A stretch of 64,000 nucleotides of DNA from Chitinophaga oryzae. GTDB lineage: Bacteria > Bacteroidota > Bacteroidia > Chitinophagales > Chitinophagaceae. Numbering within the stretch: position 1 is the first letter of the stretch; every line of letters starts with the position of its first letter. Both the position numbers and the translations under genes were made by a program. Location of the stretch: NCBI RefSeq assembly GCF_012516375.2, contig NZ_CP051204.2:2790001-2854000 (forward strand), given 5' to 3'. The notes below the pieces were generated by a model. That model was given only the letters and a program-made list of their open reading frames with translations. It ran no database searches and was not told where the DNA came from. Positions 53,056-62,680 of this stretch are shown here, in pieces.

Positions 53056-54855
53056 TTCCACCAGTTGCAGTTGCAGCTTTAGTTTGGCAGCTACCTCGGC
53101 GCCTTCGAACCCGATGTTGGCAAAACGGATATTGCCTTTGGGATCGATGACATAGGTGGCCGGAATAATATTAAAACGGAATTTCTCTCCCACATCAGGA
53201 TCGGTATTGTAATACACCGGGAAGGTGTATTTCTTGTGGCCGAACCATCCCTGCGCATCGGCGAGGGTGTTGCGCGCACCGCTGTTGACCACCATAAACA
53301 CTACTTTGGGATTGTCTTTATAAGCCTCGTACAACTGTTGCAGGTAAGGCATTTCCTGCATACAGGGAACGCACCAGGTGGCCCAGAAATCAATCAGTAT
53401 AATTTTACCTTTCAGTGCGTCGGGCGATACCGGCTTACCTTTCATATCTACAAAAGACTGCAGCGATGGTGCCGGCCGGCTGATAAGCTGACGGCGTACT
53501 TTGTCCAGCAGTATTTTTTCCCGCAGCTGTTGCACTGCTTTCAGCTTTTCCGTATTGTGGGTGCGGGTATAGAAGTCGGTGGCGTTGTTGAGTGTTTCGT
53601 GGTCGGGGGAGATAGCGAGGGCACTGTCCATTTGCAGGCCGCCTTCGTGCAGGCGTGCCTGTTGGAGGTCTATTAACGCCAGCAGTGAATGCAGGTTGGC
53701 CTGTGCTTTACGGGTGACAGCCTTGCGGGTGCTATCGTCTACAAACGGGTAGATGTAGCCTGTTTCCGGGAAGTGCCGGATAACGCCGGCAGGGAAGCTG
53801 TCGGCCTGGGCCAGCGCCAGTTGCGCATAGTAGCGGGCGGTGTCCGGCGCGAGCCGGTTGACCTGCAGGGTGGTGGCGAGGTCTTTTAAGGTCTCGGCCG
53901 TCCAGGGATTGCGGCGTTGGCCGGCTACCTTACGGGCATGGTACAACGTTTTTTCGGTGTTACGCTGTGCGGCGTATAACGCAAACAGCTGGTCGTGCAT
54001 GCCCGTATAGTCGTCCGCGTTTTTTGCGTTCTCCTTTTGCAGGGCTTGTTCCAGCAGCCTTATCCGGGTGGCGGTATCTTTTTCTTTACGGAGGTTGGAA
54101 GACAGTTGTTCAATGGCCGGACCGCTGCCGGGGAAACGTTTCAGCACCACCTGGCGGATGGAGTCTACCCGGCTTTTTTCACCGATGATCAGGTAGCCCA
54201 TGGTGACTTTATTCAGGTTGCCGGCGACGGTGGGGGCGCTGTTGAATTTCCGGGCGATCACCTGCAATGCCTGCTGACGGGCGGTTTCGCGGGCTTTGGC
54301 GTCGGCAGCGTGTTGCATTTTGTATTGCAGCAGCCGTATTTTGGCTTCATAGTTTCCGGGGTAGTGGTCCAGCTCCTGTTGGTACAGGGCGGCCTGTTCC
54401 GCGGCGAGCCCGGGTGACTTGCCTCTTTGTGCAGACAGACTGTAAGCCTTGTACAGCAGGCCGTTTTCCACCGGCTGTTTGCCGGTGTATACGGGTACCG
54501 GGTAGTGGCTGTCTGCTGCGGGCTTGTCGATGAGCTCACCGCTTTCCAGGTAAAAGGTAGCATAGGTGGCAAAACCTGCCAGGCGGAAGGAGGTCGTCCA
54601 CTTTGTTCCCTGCCGGTGCAAGGGTATTCTGGTCGCTACATCATAAAAATTGGAGTAGGAGAACACCAGTGTGATGCCGGATACGCTGTCAGGGATTACA
54701 GCTCCCGGTGACCGTGGATCGTAGGTCACCGTAACGAGATCACCACGCTGCGGGTATTGCGGCGTGATGGTTACCCGCTGCTGCGACCGGGCGTTGATAG
54801 CAACGCCGGTCAGCAACAACAGTAACAATATGGCAAATGAAAAACGGTACGTCAT
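53041..54855 (-). CDS. TlpA-type thioredoxin-fold lipid/periplasm protein with long N-terminal repeat region
   Basis: The protein of 604 residues has a Sec signal ending near NARSQ. A beta-sandwich start of about 100 residues (VTITPQYPQRGDLVTVTYDP) and a helical TPR-like middle (about 150-440) precede a C-terminal TlpA/AhpC thioredoxin domain. That domain has Cys495 and Cys498 in WCVPC and cis-Pro565 in IIPATYVID. It is a periplasmic disulphide reductase-type protein. Its start ATG shares a base with the susD stop (TAATG), so translation is coupled. Such proteins often end ECF-controlled SusCD loci in Bacteroidota; the glycan or peptide target is unknown. Confidence 0.9.
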   Translation of the reverse strand: MTYRFSFAILLLLLLTGVAINARSQQRVTITPQYPQRGDLVTVTYDPRSPGAVIPDSVSGITLVFSYSNFYDVATRIPLHRQGTKWTTSFRLAGFATYATFYLESGELIDKPAADSHYPVPVYTGKQPVENGLLYKAYSLSAQRGKSPGLAAEQAALYQQELDHYPGNYEAKIRLLQYKMQHAADAKARETARQQALQVIARKFNSAPTVAGNLNKVTMGYLIIGEKSRVDSIRQVVLKRFPGSGPAIEQLSSNLRKEKDTATRIRLLEQALQKENAKNADDYTGMHDQLFALYAAQRNTEKTLYHARKVAGQRRNPWTAETLKDLATTLQVNRLAPDTARYYAQLALAQADSFPAGVIRHFPETGYIYPFVDDSTRKAVTRKAQANLHSLLALIDLQQARLHEGGLQMDSALAISPDHETLNNATDFYTRTHNTEKLKAVQQLREKILLDKVRRQLISRPAPSLQSFVDMKGKPVSPDALKGKIILIDFWATWCVPCMQEMPYLQQLYEAYKDNPKVVFMVVNSGARNTLADAQGWFGHKKYTFPVYYNTDPDVGEKFRFNIIPATYVIDPKGNIRFANIGFEGAEVAAKLKLQLQLVESASF

Positions 54856-56243
54856 TAGTATCCCGGGTTTTGGGTGAGGTTGGGGTTGGTGCTGGTAGCG
54901 TCTACCGGGATGGGGTACAGGGTGTCTGTATCCTGCCAGTTGGCGCCTTTGATAGGTTTCAGTACGGCGGTGGACTGTTTGGTCCGTTTCAGGTCAAACC
55001 AGCGGTGTCCCCATTCGGTGAACAGTTCCAGGTGTCTTTCTTTGGCCACGGCTTTCAGCAGGTCGTCTTTGCTGAGGGACGCAGACAGTTTGGGAAGGCC
55101 GGCGCGGACGCGGATGGCGTCGATATCAGCGCGGCCGTCGTCCAGTTTTCCTTGCTGCAGGCGGGCTTCAGCGCGGATGAGGTATTGTTCGGCGAGGCGG
55201 AGCACCATGGAGTATTCGTTGACTACGCCGAGTGTGCCTAACCTGATTTTGTACTTATACGGGAAATAGTAAGTTGCGCCGGCGGTAGTTTTGCGGAAGC
55301 CGGTCCAGTTGGCCAGCCGCAGGTCATTGGCTTCAAAGCGGGAGATAAAATGCAGGGTATCCAGCCGGAACACTGCAGTGGCCGTAGGGGTGGCGGGAGT
55401 GGCGGTAAAGCCTTCCCAGGTATTGCGGCCATTGGCCACGTTCACCGGTTGCAGCTGGAAGATGGCTTCTCCGCTGTTGGCCAGGAATACTTTGTTCAGG
55501 TCCTGCAGCAGGGAGTATTTGCTGTCGGCGATCACTTTGCCGGCGGTTGCTTCTGCCAGCGCCCATTGTTGATTGTAAAGGTACACCCTGGCCAGCAGTG
55601 CGTTGGCGGCTGCCCGGTTGGGACGTACCCGCGTACCTGTTGGGTAGTCGTCGCTCATCAGCGATACCGCTTCGTTCAGGTCTTTGATGATCGTATCATA
55701 TACGACCGACCTGGCAGCGCGCGGTTTGAGGCCATTCTCTTCGTAGTTGGTGGAAGTGATCAGGGGCACATCGCCGTACATATTCACCAGGTAGAAATTA
55801 AAGAAAGAGCGCATGAAATAAGATTCGCCCAGCAGTTGTTTTTTAACGTTGGGAGAAAGGGCCGTGGTTTTCTTCAGTCCTTCCAGGCAGGCGTTGGTAT
55901 GATAGATAAAGGCATACTGGTCGGCAAACATGCTTGTTACATACTGGCTGCTGGGTACGAGCCTGTTCTGCCGGAAAACGTCGTAGTTCTCAAAGGTGGA
56001 GAAATAGTACATTTCGTCGGCCTGCATCGAAGACAGGAAGCTGGCCAGCACATTGGCAAACTGGTAGTTATAGGCGTTCATGCTGGTGTACAGGCCTGTT
56101 ACTGCAGCGGTAGCAGTCTTGTCATCGGTGAACACCAGTTCAGACACCAGCTCATTTTTAGGGAGTGGTGTGTCTACATATTTATTACAAGCCACCGTCG
56201 CGGAAACAGCCAGTAAAGTGAAGTATATATAAATGCGTTTCAT
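54855..56243 (-). CDS. SusD/RagB-type lipoprotein
   Basis: The protein of 462 residues has a lipoprotein signal with Cys19 (SATVAC). SusD motifs are QLLGESYFMRSFFNFYLVNM, YGDVPLITSTNYEENGLKPR, ANALLARVYLYNQQWALAEA and LFTEWGHRWFDLKRT, and the end LTQNPGY is typical. It lies 14 bp after susC and overlaps the TlpA-type gene by one base. Confidence 0.93.
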   Translation of the reverse strand: MKRIYIYFTLLAVSATVACNKYVDTPLPKNELVSELVFTDDKTATAAVTGLYTSMNAYNYQFANVLASFLSSMQADEMYYFSTFENYDVFRQNRLVPSSQYVTSMFADQYAFIYHTNACLEGLKKTTALSPNVKKQLLGESYFMRSFFNFYLVNMYGDVPLITSTNYEENGLKPRAARSVVYDTIIKDLNEAVSLMSDDYPTGTRVRPNRAAANALLARVYLYNQQWALAEATAGKVIADSKYSLLQDLNKVFLANSGEAIFQLQPVNVANGRNTWEGFTATPATPTATAVFRLDTLHFISRFEANDLRLANWTGFRKTTAGATYYFPYKYKIRLGTLGVVNEYSMVLRLAEQYLIRAEARLQQGKLDDGRADIDAIRVRAGLPKLSASLSKDDLLKAVAKERHLELFTEWGHRWFDLKRTKQSTAVLKPIKGANWQDTDTLYPIPVDATSTNPNLTQNPGY

Positions 56244-56257
56244 GTCTGTGTTTTTTA

Positions 56258-59200
56258 TCAGAGTGACAATTGTAATCCTATGGTATATGTTTTCACCGGA
56301 GGCATCATCCTGCCCTGCGTTTCAGGGTCGTATCCTTCGTACCCCGTGATGGTGAACAGGTTCTGGGCGAGACCGTAAACGCTGGCGCCGGCCAGTTTCC
56401 ATTTCTGTACATATCTGGAGAGATCATAGCGCAGGGAGAGGTTTTTCAACCGGATAAAGGAAGCGTCGCCCCACTGTGCGCTGGAGATAGAATAGCTGCG
56501 GAAGTTAGCCGCGCCGGAACCGACAGTGGCTTTTGGCACGCCGGCATTATCGCCGGGGGCGGTCCAGCGGTCGAGGGCATACAGGCTCTGGTTGGAACCG
56601 GAGCCAGGGTAAGGTATGCCATAGCCATAGTTAAAGGAGGTGCCTTCCTGTTTTACGAACTGGAACAGGAACTCGAGGCTGATGCCTTTATAGGAGAAAC
56701 TGTTTTGCAGACCGCCATAGAACTCCGGCATGTGATTGCCCAGGATGACAAAATCATCGGGGTCGGAGGGGGTGCTGGTGGTGCCGCCTTTGGCACTCTG
56801 GAAAAGGGCGAGGCCGGTTTGCGGGTCAATGCCGGCAAACTGGAAGCCTTTCTGAATGGTGATCGGTTTGCCTACCACCATCAAATTTTTATAGGAGGAA
56901 GCTTCGATATTGGGAAACTCCTTCAGTTCATTTTTGTTGATGGACATATTGAAGGAGGTACGCCAGGTGAAGTCTTTCCGTTGGATGTTGGTAGCGTTGA
57001 TTTCAAATTCCCATCCGCTGTTGAGCACTTTGGCGGGGAAGTTACGGGTAACGGAAGGGAACCCTGTCTGCGGTGATAATTTATAATCCAGCAGCTGGTT
57101 GTCTGAAATATTATGGTAGTAGTTGGTGGTGATGAGCAAACGATCTTTGAAGAAACCCAGTTCGAGGGCGGCCTCTTTCTTGCGGCTCACTTCCCAGTGA
57201 TAATTGAGGTTGGCCAGCCGGGCGGGGGTAAGGCCGGTGATACCGTCGTAAGGGAAAGAGGTTGACTGCCATGCGTCGAGGTAAGCATAATCGCCGATAT
57301 TGTCGTTGCCGGAGGAACCGATGCTGGCGCGCAGTTTACCATAGCTGAGTATGGACCCTTCGGGGATGAAGGACTCTTTGCTGAAGATCCATGCTGCGCC
57401 TACCGCGCCGAAGTTACCGAAGCGGTTGCCGGGTCCGAAGCGGGTGGAGCCGTCGCGGCGGAACGTAGCGTTGAGCAGGTATTTTTCTTCCCAGTTATAG
57501 TTCACTTTACCGAATACCGCATTATAACGGTAGAGGGCATACGTCGTAGTTTTAGCGGTGAGTTTGGCAGCGGCGTTCATGTTTTCCAGCATCGCGTCGC
57601 TGGAATAGCCTTCCCCGATCACCCAGCTGCCTTTGCGGAGCGCTTCCTGCCAGCTGCCGCCCACCAGTACCTGCAGGGTGCCTTTGGAGATGGTGGTGGT
57701 GTAATCGATCTGCGGTTCTATGATGTAGGTATTGGCTTGCGTGTTGCCGTAGTTGGCGGTGCTGGTGGCGGTGGTGTTAGGGTTGTTGCTTTTCAGCGGC
57801 ACCAGTTGTGTTTGTTGCATATCGCTGCGGGTATAACCTACATTGGCTTTCAGGTTAAGGCCCGGCAGCAGCGTATAGCGGATGTCTGTTTGTGCCACCA
57901 GGTTGTTGGTACGGGCATCCGAGCTGCGGAGCAGGAAGGCCATGGGATTCATGCCGGCAGGCATCCAATAGTAGTTGCCGGTGGAGTCATATATCGGGTA
58001 GTTGGGCGCCATATCGGTGAAGCCCGCGAGGCTGGCGGCGATGGAGTTGTCGCGCAGGGAAGAGTAGTTAACGACGGCGCCTATATGAAAACGACCGTCT
58101 TTGTTACTGTGGTCTGCGCTGATGCTGCCCGCGCCTTTGGTAAAGCCGAGATTATTGGGCATCACGGTGGTTTCCTTACGGAAAGTGCCGCTTAATCTGA
58201 ACTGTGTCTGGGCATTACCGCTGGATACGCTACCCTGTGCTTCCGTTACGTGGCCGGTATTGCCGATCATCAGCTTTTGCCAGTCGGTGGTTTTCTGCTG
58301 GTCCCAGATAGTCAGGTCAGGAGCTGTTTCATCAGTATACGTTTGATTGTCATTCCGGAAGGCTTCTTTGCGCATCTGGATGAACTGCGGAGTAGAGAGC
58401 ATGTCTACCATGTTCACCACTTTGCTGCCGCCGGTATACACGTTGAATGTCGTCTGTGTTTTACCGGCTTTCCCGCGTTTGGTGGTAATGAGCACCACGC
58501 CGTTAGCGCCTCTGGACCCGTAGATAGAGGTAGCATCTGCATCTTTCAGTACATCGATCCGCTCTATGTCGGCCGGGTTGATAGATGCCAGGGGGCTTTG
58601 ATTGCCGTTGGCGGAGGTGAAAGCATTGAGCGGGTCTGAGATGAAAGGCACGCCGTCGACAATATATAGTGGCTGGTTGGCTTTTAATACAGAGTTCTGG
58701 CCTCTGATGCTCACATTAAAGGCGGATCCCGGCAGGCCATTGCTGGAGGTGACCAGCAGGCCGGGAACGTTTGCCTGCAACGCGGACAGCGGGTCCATCA
58801 CAGGATTAGACGCGATGTTGCTGGCTTTTACACTGCTGACGGAGCCGGTATTGAGTCTTTTGCTGGTGGTGCCGTAGGCGATGACCACGGTTTCGTTGAG
58901 CGCGCTTACTGCGGCCTGTAATATAACGGGAACGTTGGTATCGCTGCCTACGGTGATTTCTTTCGGTTCAAAGCCCACATAGGAGATCACGAGCACATCG
59001 CCGGGATGGGCTTTGATGCTGAAGTTGCCTTCCGGGTCGGTGATGGCGCCGTTACTGGTACCTTTCACCTTTACCGTTACGCCTGGCAGCGGCACGCCGG
59101 CGGCATCCTTCACGGTGCCGGTCACCGGTTGCTGTACCGGAGCGGCAACAGGAAGGTCGCGCCGTTTGATGAAAACGGTTTTGTCTTTGATGGTGTAGTC

Positions 59201-59518
59201 CAGTGGCTGGTCCTTAAATACGTCCGCCAGGAAGTCCTGCAGCGGCTGCTGTTGCGCCTGTACGCTGACAGGCCGCGTGCTGCGCAGGAGCGCGCGGTCA
59301 TAAAAGAACAGGTAGCCGGTCTGTTTTTTAACAGCCGTAAACACATTTTCCATGGAGATGTTGCGCGCAGAAAGCGACACTGTCTGCGCAGAAGCGCCGG
59401 CAGAAACCTTTAGTGTGGCCGCAATCAGTAACATCACTGTTAATCTCATTGTTAACGCAATTTTGGTTGGTAAAGACCCTGGTATAGAAAGAGTCTTTGC
59501 ATAAAGATTCAATTGCAT
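56258..59518 (-). CDS. SusC/RagA-type TonB-dependent transporter with STN domain
   Basis: The intact protein of 1086 residues has, after the signal region (about 20-45), an STN domain (SMENVFTAVKKQTGYLFFYD). A carboxypeptidase-regulatory domain, plug (RIDVLKDADATSIYGSRGAN) and barrel ending TIGLQLSL follow. The STN domain links substrate binding to the FecR/ECF-sigma pair upstream. The start ATG at 59518 lies in the -7 box of a predicted antisense promoter, exactly as in the 48711 receptor. A peptide or glycan substrate cannot be told from the sequence; the absence of glycosidases in this locus leaves both open. Confidence 0.94.
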   Translation of the reverse strand: MQLNLYAKTLSIPGSLPTKIALTMRLTVMLLIAATLKVSAGASAQTVSLSARNISMENVFTAVKKQTGYLFFYDRALLRSTRPVSVQAQQQPLQDFLADVFKDQPLDYTIKDKTVFIKRRDLPVAAPVQQPVTGTVKDAAGVPLPGVTVKVKGTSNGAITDPEGNFSIKAHPGDVLVISYVGFEPKEITVGSDTNVPVILQAAVSALNETVVIAYGTTSKRLNTGSVSSVKASNIASNPVMDPLSALQANVPGLLVTSSNGLPGSAFNVSIRGQNSVLKANQPLYIVDGVPFISDPLNAFTSANGNQSPLASINPADIERIDVLKDADATSIYGSRGANGVVLITTKRGKAGKTQTTFNVYTGGSKVVNMVDMLSTPQFIQMRKEAFRNDNQTYTDETAPDLTIWDQQKTTDWQKLMIGNTGHVTEAQGSVSSGNAQTQFRLSGTFRKETTVMPNNLGFTKGAGSISADHSNKDGRFHIGAVVNYSSLRDNSIAASLAGFTDMAPNYPIYDSTGNYYWMPAGMNPMAFLLRSSDARTNNLVAQTDIRYTLLPGLNLKANVGYTRSDMQQTQLVPLKSNNPNTTATSTANYGNTQANTYIIEPQIDYTTTISKGTLQVLVGGSWQEALRKGSWVIGEGYSSDAMLENMNAAAKLTAKTTTYALYRYNAVFGKVNYNWEEKYLLNATFRRDGSTRFGPGNRFGNFGAVGAAWIFSKESFIPEGSILSYGKLRASIGSSGNDNIGDYAYLDAWQSTSFPYDGITGLTPARLANLNYHWEVSRKKEAALELGFFKDRLLITTNYYHNISDNQLLDYKLSPQTGFPSVTRNFPAKVLNSGWEFEINATNIQRKDFTWRTSFNMSINKNELKEFPNIEASSYKNLMVVGKPITIQKGFQFAGIDPQTGLALFQSAKGGTTSTPSDPDDFVILGNHMPEFYGGLQNSFSYKGISLEFLFQFVKQEGTSFNYGYGIPYPGSGSNQSLYALDRWTAPGDNAGVPKATVGSGAANFRSYSISSAQWGDASFIRLKNLSLRYDLSRYVQKWKLAGASVYGLAQNLFTITGYEGYDPETQGRMMPPVKTYTIGLQLSL

Positions 59519-59525
59519 AGATTTG
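59496..59525 (+). promoter_or_regulatory. Predicted promoter of antisense RNA 2
   Basis: TTTG (59496-59499), 18 nt, then TAGATTTG (59518-59525). The -7 box is a perfect TAnnTTTG and overlaps the susC start codon on the other strand. Like copy 1 it reads TTGCATAnnTTTG. Confidence 0.6.
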
Positions 59526-59530
59526 CATTG

Positions 59531-59629
59531 TTTGGATGTAAATAATCAGTATTTAAGTGCGTCAAAAGCTTAATGACTGTCTTCGTCCGGACATTCGCCG
59601 GGGGTGGGTCCAATCACCTCCGGTTTTTT
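59531..59629 (+). ncRNA. Predicted cis-antisense small RNA to the susC leader (copy 2)
   Basis: About 99 nt, ending in CCGGGGGTG (59598-59606), 8-nt loop GGTCCAAT, CACCTCCGG (59615-59623) and six T. It has the same arrangement, stem ends (CCGG), loop length and loop end (CAAT) as copy 1, and it again lies in a fecR-susC gap of about 190 bp on the opposite strand. The rest of the gap, 59630-59710, shows no clear signal. Confidence 0.6.
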
Positions 59630-59710
59630 ATGGGCGGACAGCCATTGTTGTGTTTAGTTGTGCATATAGGTGATAGATGGCTGGTTTCGCTCGTTGTGAA
59701 TCATGACAAT

Positions 59711-60907
59711 TTATGGTTGTACAATAATGTTTCTTCCTTTCATATGAAAACGGATGCCTGTTGACTGCAGGCCTTCCAGTACGTCTTCCAGCGGCAGGTT
59801 GCGTTGTATCTCGCCCTGGAAGGTGCGGGAGGGGATATTGCCCTCGTATACCGCATGTACATCGTACCATCTTTCCAGTTGCCGCATGATGGCCGGTATA
59901 TCGGCGTTGTTGAAATAGAATTCCCCGTTTTTCCAGGCGATGGCGGCAGCGGTGTCTGTCTGGCTGACAGTTATGCTGCCGTTGCTGATCTGTGCCTGCT
60001 GGCCGGGGGCCAGTACGCGGGAAGTGTTGCCGGTATTGACTTTTACCGCACCGCTCACCAGTGTGGCGTTGATGGTGTTTTCGTTGGCATAGGCGCTGAT
60101 GCAGAAGCTGGTGCCTAGTACGTCTACGGTTGTCTGGTCGTTGATGGTGACCCGGAACGGATGGTTGGCTTTTGATGTTACTTCCAGGTACGCTTCACCG
60201 GTGATGCTTACCTGTCTGGCGCCTTCGCGGAAGGCGGTGGGGTAGGTGATGGAAGAAGCGGCGTTGAGCCATACGGCGGTGCCGTCCGGGAGTATTACCC
60301 GGAACTGGCCGCCACGGGGAGTAGTCAGTGTATTCAGTGCCGGCGCTGCGTCCGGATTTTGGAGATCATAGCGAAGCTGTCCCTGCTGTTGCAGGATGTT
60401 GGAGGCCCCTTGTGCGATCACCTGGTTGCCGGCGCTGTCCAGCTGTATGGTGGAGCCGTCGGCCAGGGTGAGCACGGCTTTGCTGGTGCCCGGCCGTACG
60501 GGCGTCTGTTCCTGCTGCTGCGCGATAGGCGCAGCGGGGCGGGAGTGCTGGATGTACCAGGCAGTACCGGCCAGCAGCACAACTGCTGCTGCTGCGCTCC
60601 AGTGCCACCGGGACAGCCGGAATGTTTTCCGGGGAACTTCTGTGGGATGGGCATTGGTCAGGTGTTTGGCCCGAAAGGCCTCCCAGGCGGTGTTGACATC
60701 GGGTTGGGTAAACCGCTGCAGTTTGTCTGCCAGCAAACGGGTATCGCTCCACTGTTCCAGGAAACGGCGGTTCTCCGGCGCGGCATCCAGCCAGGCGCGC
60801 AGTTCTTCGGCTTCGCCGGCAGTCAGCTGGTCCTGCTGGTGCCGCGCGATCAGATAGGCGACCCGCTGTAAAAATGTATCCGGTTGTTGGCTGTCAGGAA
60901 CTCCCAC
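59711..60907 (-). CDS. FecR-family anti-sigma factor
   Basis: The protein of 398 residues has an N-terminal cytosolic sigma-binding helix bundle (FLQRVAYLIARHQQDQLTAG). A transmembrane helix (WSAAAAVVLLAGTAWYIQ), a FecR domain (LTTPRGGQFRVILPDGTAVW) and a C-terminal STN-contacting domain (AIAWKNGEFYFNNADIPAIM) follow. The start is GTG at 60907; no upstream in-frame ATG is present. It regulates the SusC/SusD/TlpA locus. It is separated from its sigma gene by an unrelated gene and a 238-bp gap. Confidence 0.92.
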   Translation of the reverse strand: MGVPDSQQPDTFLQRVAYLIARHQQDQLTAGEAEELRAWLDAAPENRRFLEQWSDTRLLADKLQRFTQPDVNTAWEAFRAKHLTNAHPTEVPRKTFRLSRWHWSAAAAVVLLAGTAWYIQHSRPAAPIAQQQEQTPVRPGTSKAVLTLADGSTIQLDSAGNQVIAQGASNILQQQGQLRYDLQNPDAAPALNTLTTPRGGQFRVILPDGTAVWLNAASSITYPTAFREGARQVSITGEAYLEVTSKANHPFRVTINDQTTVDVLGTSFCISAYANENTINATLVSGAVKVNTGNTSRVLAPGQQAQISNGSITVSQTDTAAAIAWKNGEFYFNNADIPAIMRQLERWYDVHAVYEGNIPSRTFQGEIQRNLPLEDVLEGLQSTGIRFHMKGRNIIVQP

Positions 60908-61029
60908 TATTGCTGTTTTTATAGAAACAACAACTTGTCGAGTTCGATGAAAAGAAAACGAAAGAAATTTTAAATTTTTTTTAAATCAATAGGTAACTGA
61001 CTGAATATAAAGATGTAGGAATCCGGTGC

Positions 61030-61180
61030 GCCGCCGGGCGCATCAGCTGTCAACCGCATTAACGACCAGGGGCAGAAGGCCTGAAACTCCGCTGTGACGT
61101 CGGGCGCATCGCCTGCCCCTGCATCAGGGTCGGGGACCCCACGGCCTAAAACTCCACTGTAACGTCGAGCGCATCTGCCA
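61030..61180. repeat. Degenerate 65-bp tandem duplication at a gene's 3' end
   Basis: The last 35 bp of the 61146-62675 gene (CTAAAACTCCACTGTAACGT on plus) recur at 61081 as CTGAAACTCCGCTGTGACGT. The marker cGrGCGCATC occurs at 61035, 61101 and 61165, about 65 bp apart. The copies decode to similar peptides (GDAPDVTAEF against ADALDVTVEF), so the gene's end was duplicated downstream and has drifted. Confidence 0.65.
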
Positions 61181-62675
61181 GTTGTTTCAGCTGCGGAATA
61201 GCGGCCACCGGCATACAAGCCAGCAGGTAGTTGCGCATGCCGGCATTGAGCCGTATGAGCATAGCGCCCTGCGGTTGCATCTCTGTATTTACGAAATGCA
61301 TGTACTCCTCGCTGACAGGGTCTTCGTCATACGGTGGCGGTGTTTTCAGGAGCGTATTCCAATAGAGCATGGTCACCTCGTTCAGCGTCTCCATTTCCCC
61401 TGAGAGGGGTTTATTGTAGGAAAGCTCGGCGATCAGTCCGCGGTCCAGCAGCCCGTCCAGCAAAGCGACGGGCACCGTGGCGCCGGGGACTTCATCCAGG
61501 CCACGGCGCAGGCTGTCTTCCGGATAACGGCTATGGATGTACGTGTAAGGGTAATCAGCTGCCAGTGCCACGCGGTGGAAGAGCTCAGTGGCAACAGGGA
61601 GGAAAAAGTCGGTGTTGTCGCCGGGATTGAATAACCAGATCAGTTGCCACAGTTGCTCTTCGTCGATCTCTTTCCGGTAATAGCGGTTCCAGTTGACTTT
61701 CGCGTTGACAATGGCGCATGCCCTGGTGAAATAGCGGAGCAGCAGTTGCCCCGGCTCCGATGTAAGATCAGTCACTTCTTCAAACCGGTCGTCCGCAACC
61801 TGATACCCGAAAAAGAGTGGTTTGCCGGGAGCGGTGGAGATAACAAAGGACCGCCCTTCTTCGGCGTTCAGGATATACAGGGTATCGTTTTCCCAGCCGC
61901 CCGGTTGATCGCTATGTTGTGTGAGACGCAGCTCCCACGGTTTTTGGGTCACCGTCAGGCTGTCCAGCCCCGGGGCAAACAATTCATTGTATAACAGCTG
62001 CCGGAATTCATCGGAACTGATGCCGGTGCGCAGGAGGTCCTGTTTGAAAACCGGCTGGCCATCTTCGATCAGGCGGAGCAGGTCTGCATTGCCGGCAAAG
62101 AGGTAATCTTCTTTCAGCAGCTGCGTGGCCACTTCCGGCAGCAGCACATCGTGCCAGTCGGTATAGTCAGGAGTGGCGGTCCAGTCCTTCGGGGCGAAGG
62201 TTACAGCATGTACAGTGCCTTTTACCGTTGTCTGGTGATCGTCTTCGATCCAGAGGCGGGCGTGCAGGTCGCCGTCGATGGTGACCTCGCCGTGGTTGTA
62301 GTAACCGATAAAGGTTTCCCGGACATATACATTCCCTTTTACGTGTATGGGAACGCAGCCGGCAACAAGGTTGCGGCAGGTGAGGTTGCCCTCTATCAAC
62401 AGGAAGCAGGCGTAGGTGTCCGGTTCATAGTCAATGATGGAATTGTCTACCTGCAGGTTGCCCCGGAAGATCATCCCGGCGATATCCTGCTCCACATAGA
62501 TGTTGTGCAGGTCCAGCAATTGGTCGGTGTGTACATCTTCCGAGAAGATCAGCACTTTCTGTCCGGGCACATCTTCGGCCAGGAATTCAAAATCGTAGGA
62601 GAGATGGTCTGTCAGCCCTTGTTCAATGGCTTCTTCCAGCGTCAGTGTCGTAGTGGGATTAACGTTTTGGAACAT
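61146..62675 (-). CDS. Uncharacterised protein with N-terminal beta-helix-like region
   Basis: The protein of 509 residues has no signal peptide. Residues about 40-160 show short repeating hydrophobic/hydrophilic strands (MIFRGNLQVDNSIIDYEPD, LIEGNLTCRNLVAGCVPI, HVKGNVYVRETFIGYYNHGE, VTIDGDLHARLWIEDDHQ), like a small parallel beta-helix of bactofilin type. The rest is alpha/beta and acidic, with no motif I know. It is 5 bp downstream of an ECF sigma gene and upstream of the FecR gene, an unusual place. Function unknown. Confidence 0.8.
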   Translation of the reverse strand: MFQNVNPTTTLTLEEAIEQGLTDHLSYDFEFLAEDVPGQKVLIFSEDVHTDQLLDLHNIYVEQDIAGMIFRGNLQVDNSIIDYEPDTYACFLLIEGNLTCRNLVAGCVPIHVKGNVYVRETFIGYYNHGEVTIDGDLHARLWIEDDHQTTVKGTVHAVTFAPKDWTATPDYTDWHDVLLPEVATQLLKEDYLFAGNADLLRLIEDGQPVFKQDLLRTGISSDEFRQLLYNELFAPGLDSLTVTQKPWELRLTQHSDQPGGWENDTLYILNAEEGRSFVISTAPGKPLFFGYQVADDRFEEVTDLTSEPGQLLLRYFTRACAIVNAKVNWNRYYRKEIDEEQLWQLIWLFNPGDNTDFFLPVATELFHRVALAADYPYTYIHSRYPEDSLRRGLDEVPGATVPVALLDGLLDRGLIAELSYNKPLSGEMETLNEVTMLYWNTLLKTPPPYDEDPVSEEYMHFVNTEMQPQGAMLIRLNAGMRNYLLACMPVAAIPQLKQLADALDVTVEF

Positions 62676-62680
62676 AGGTT

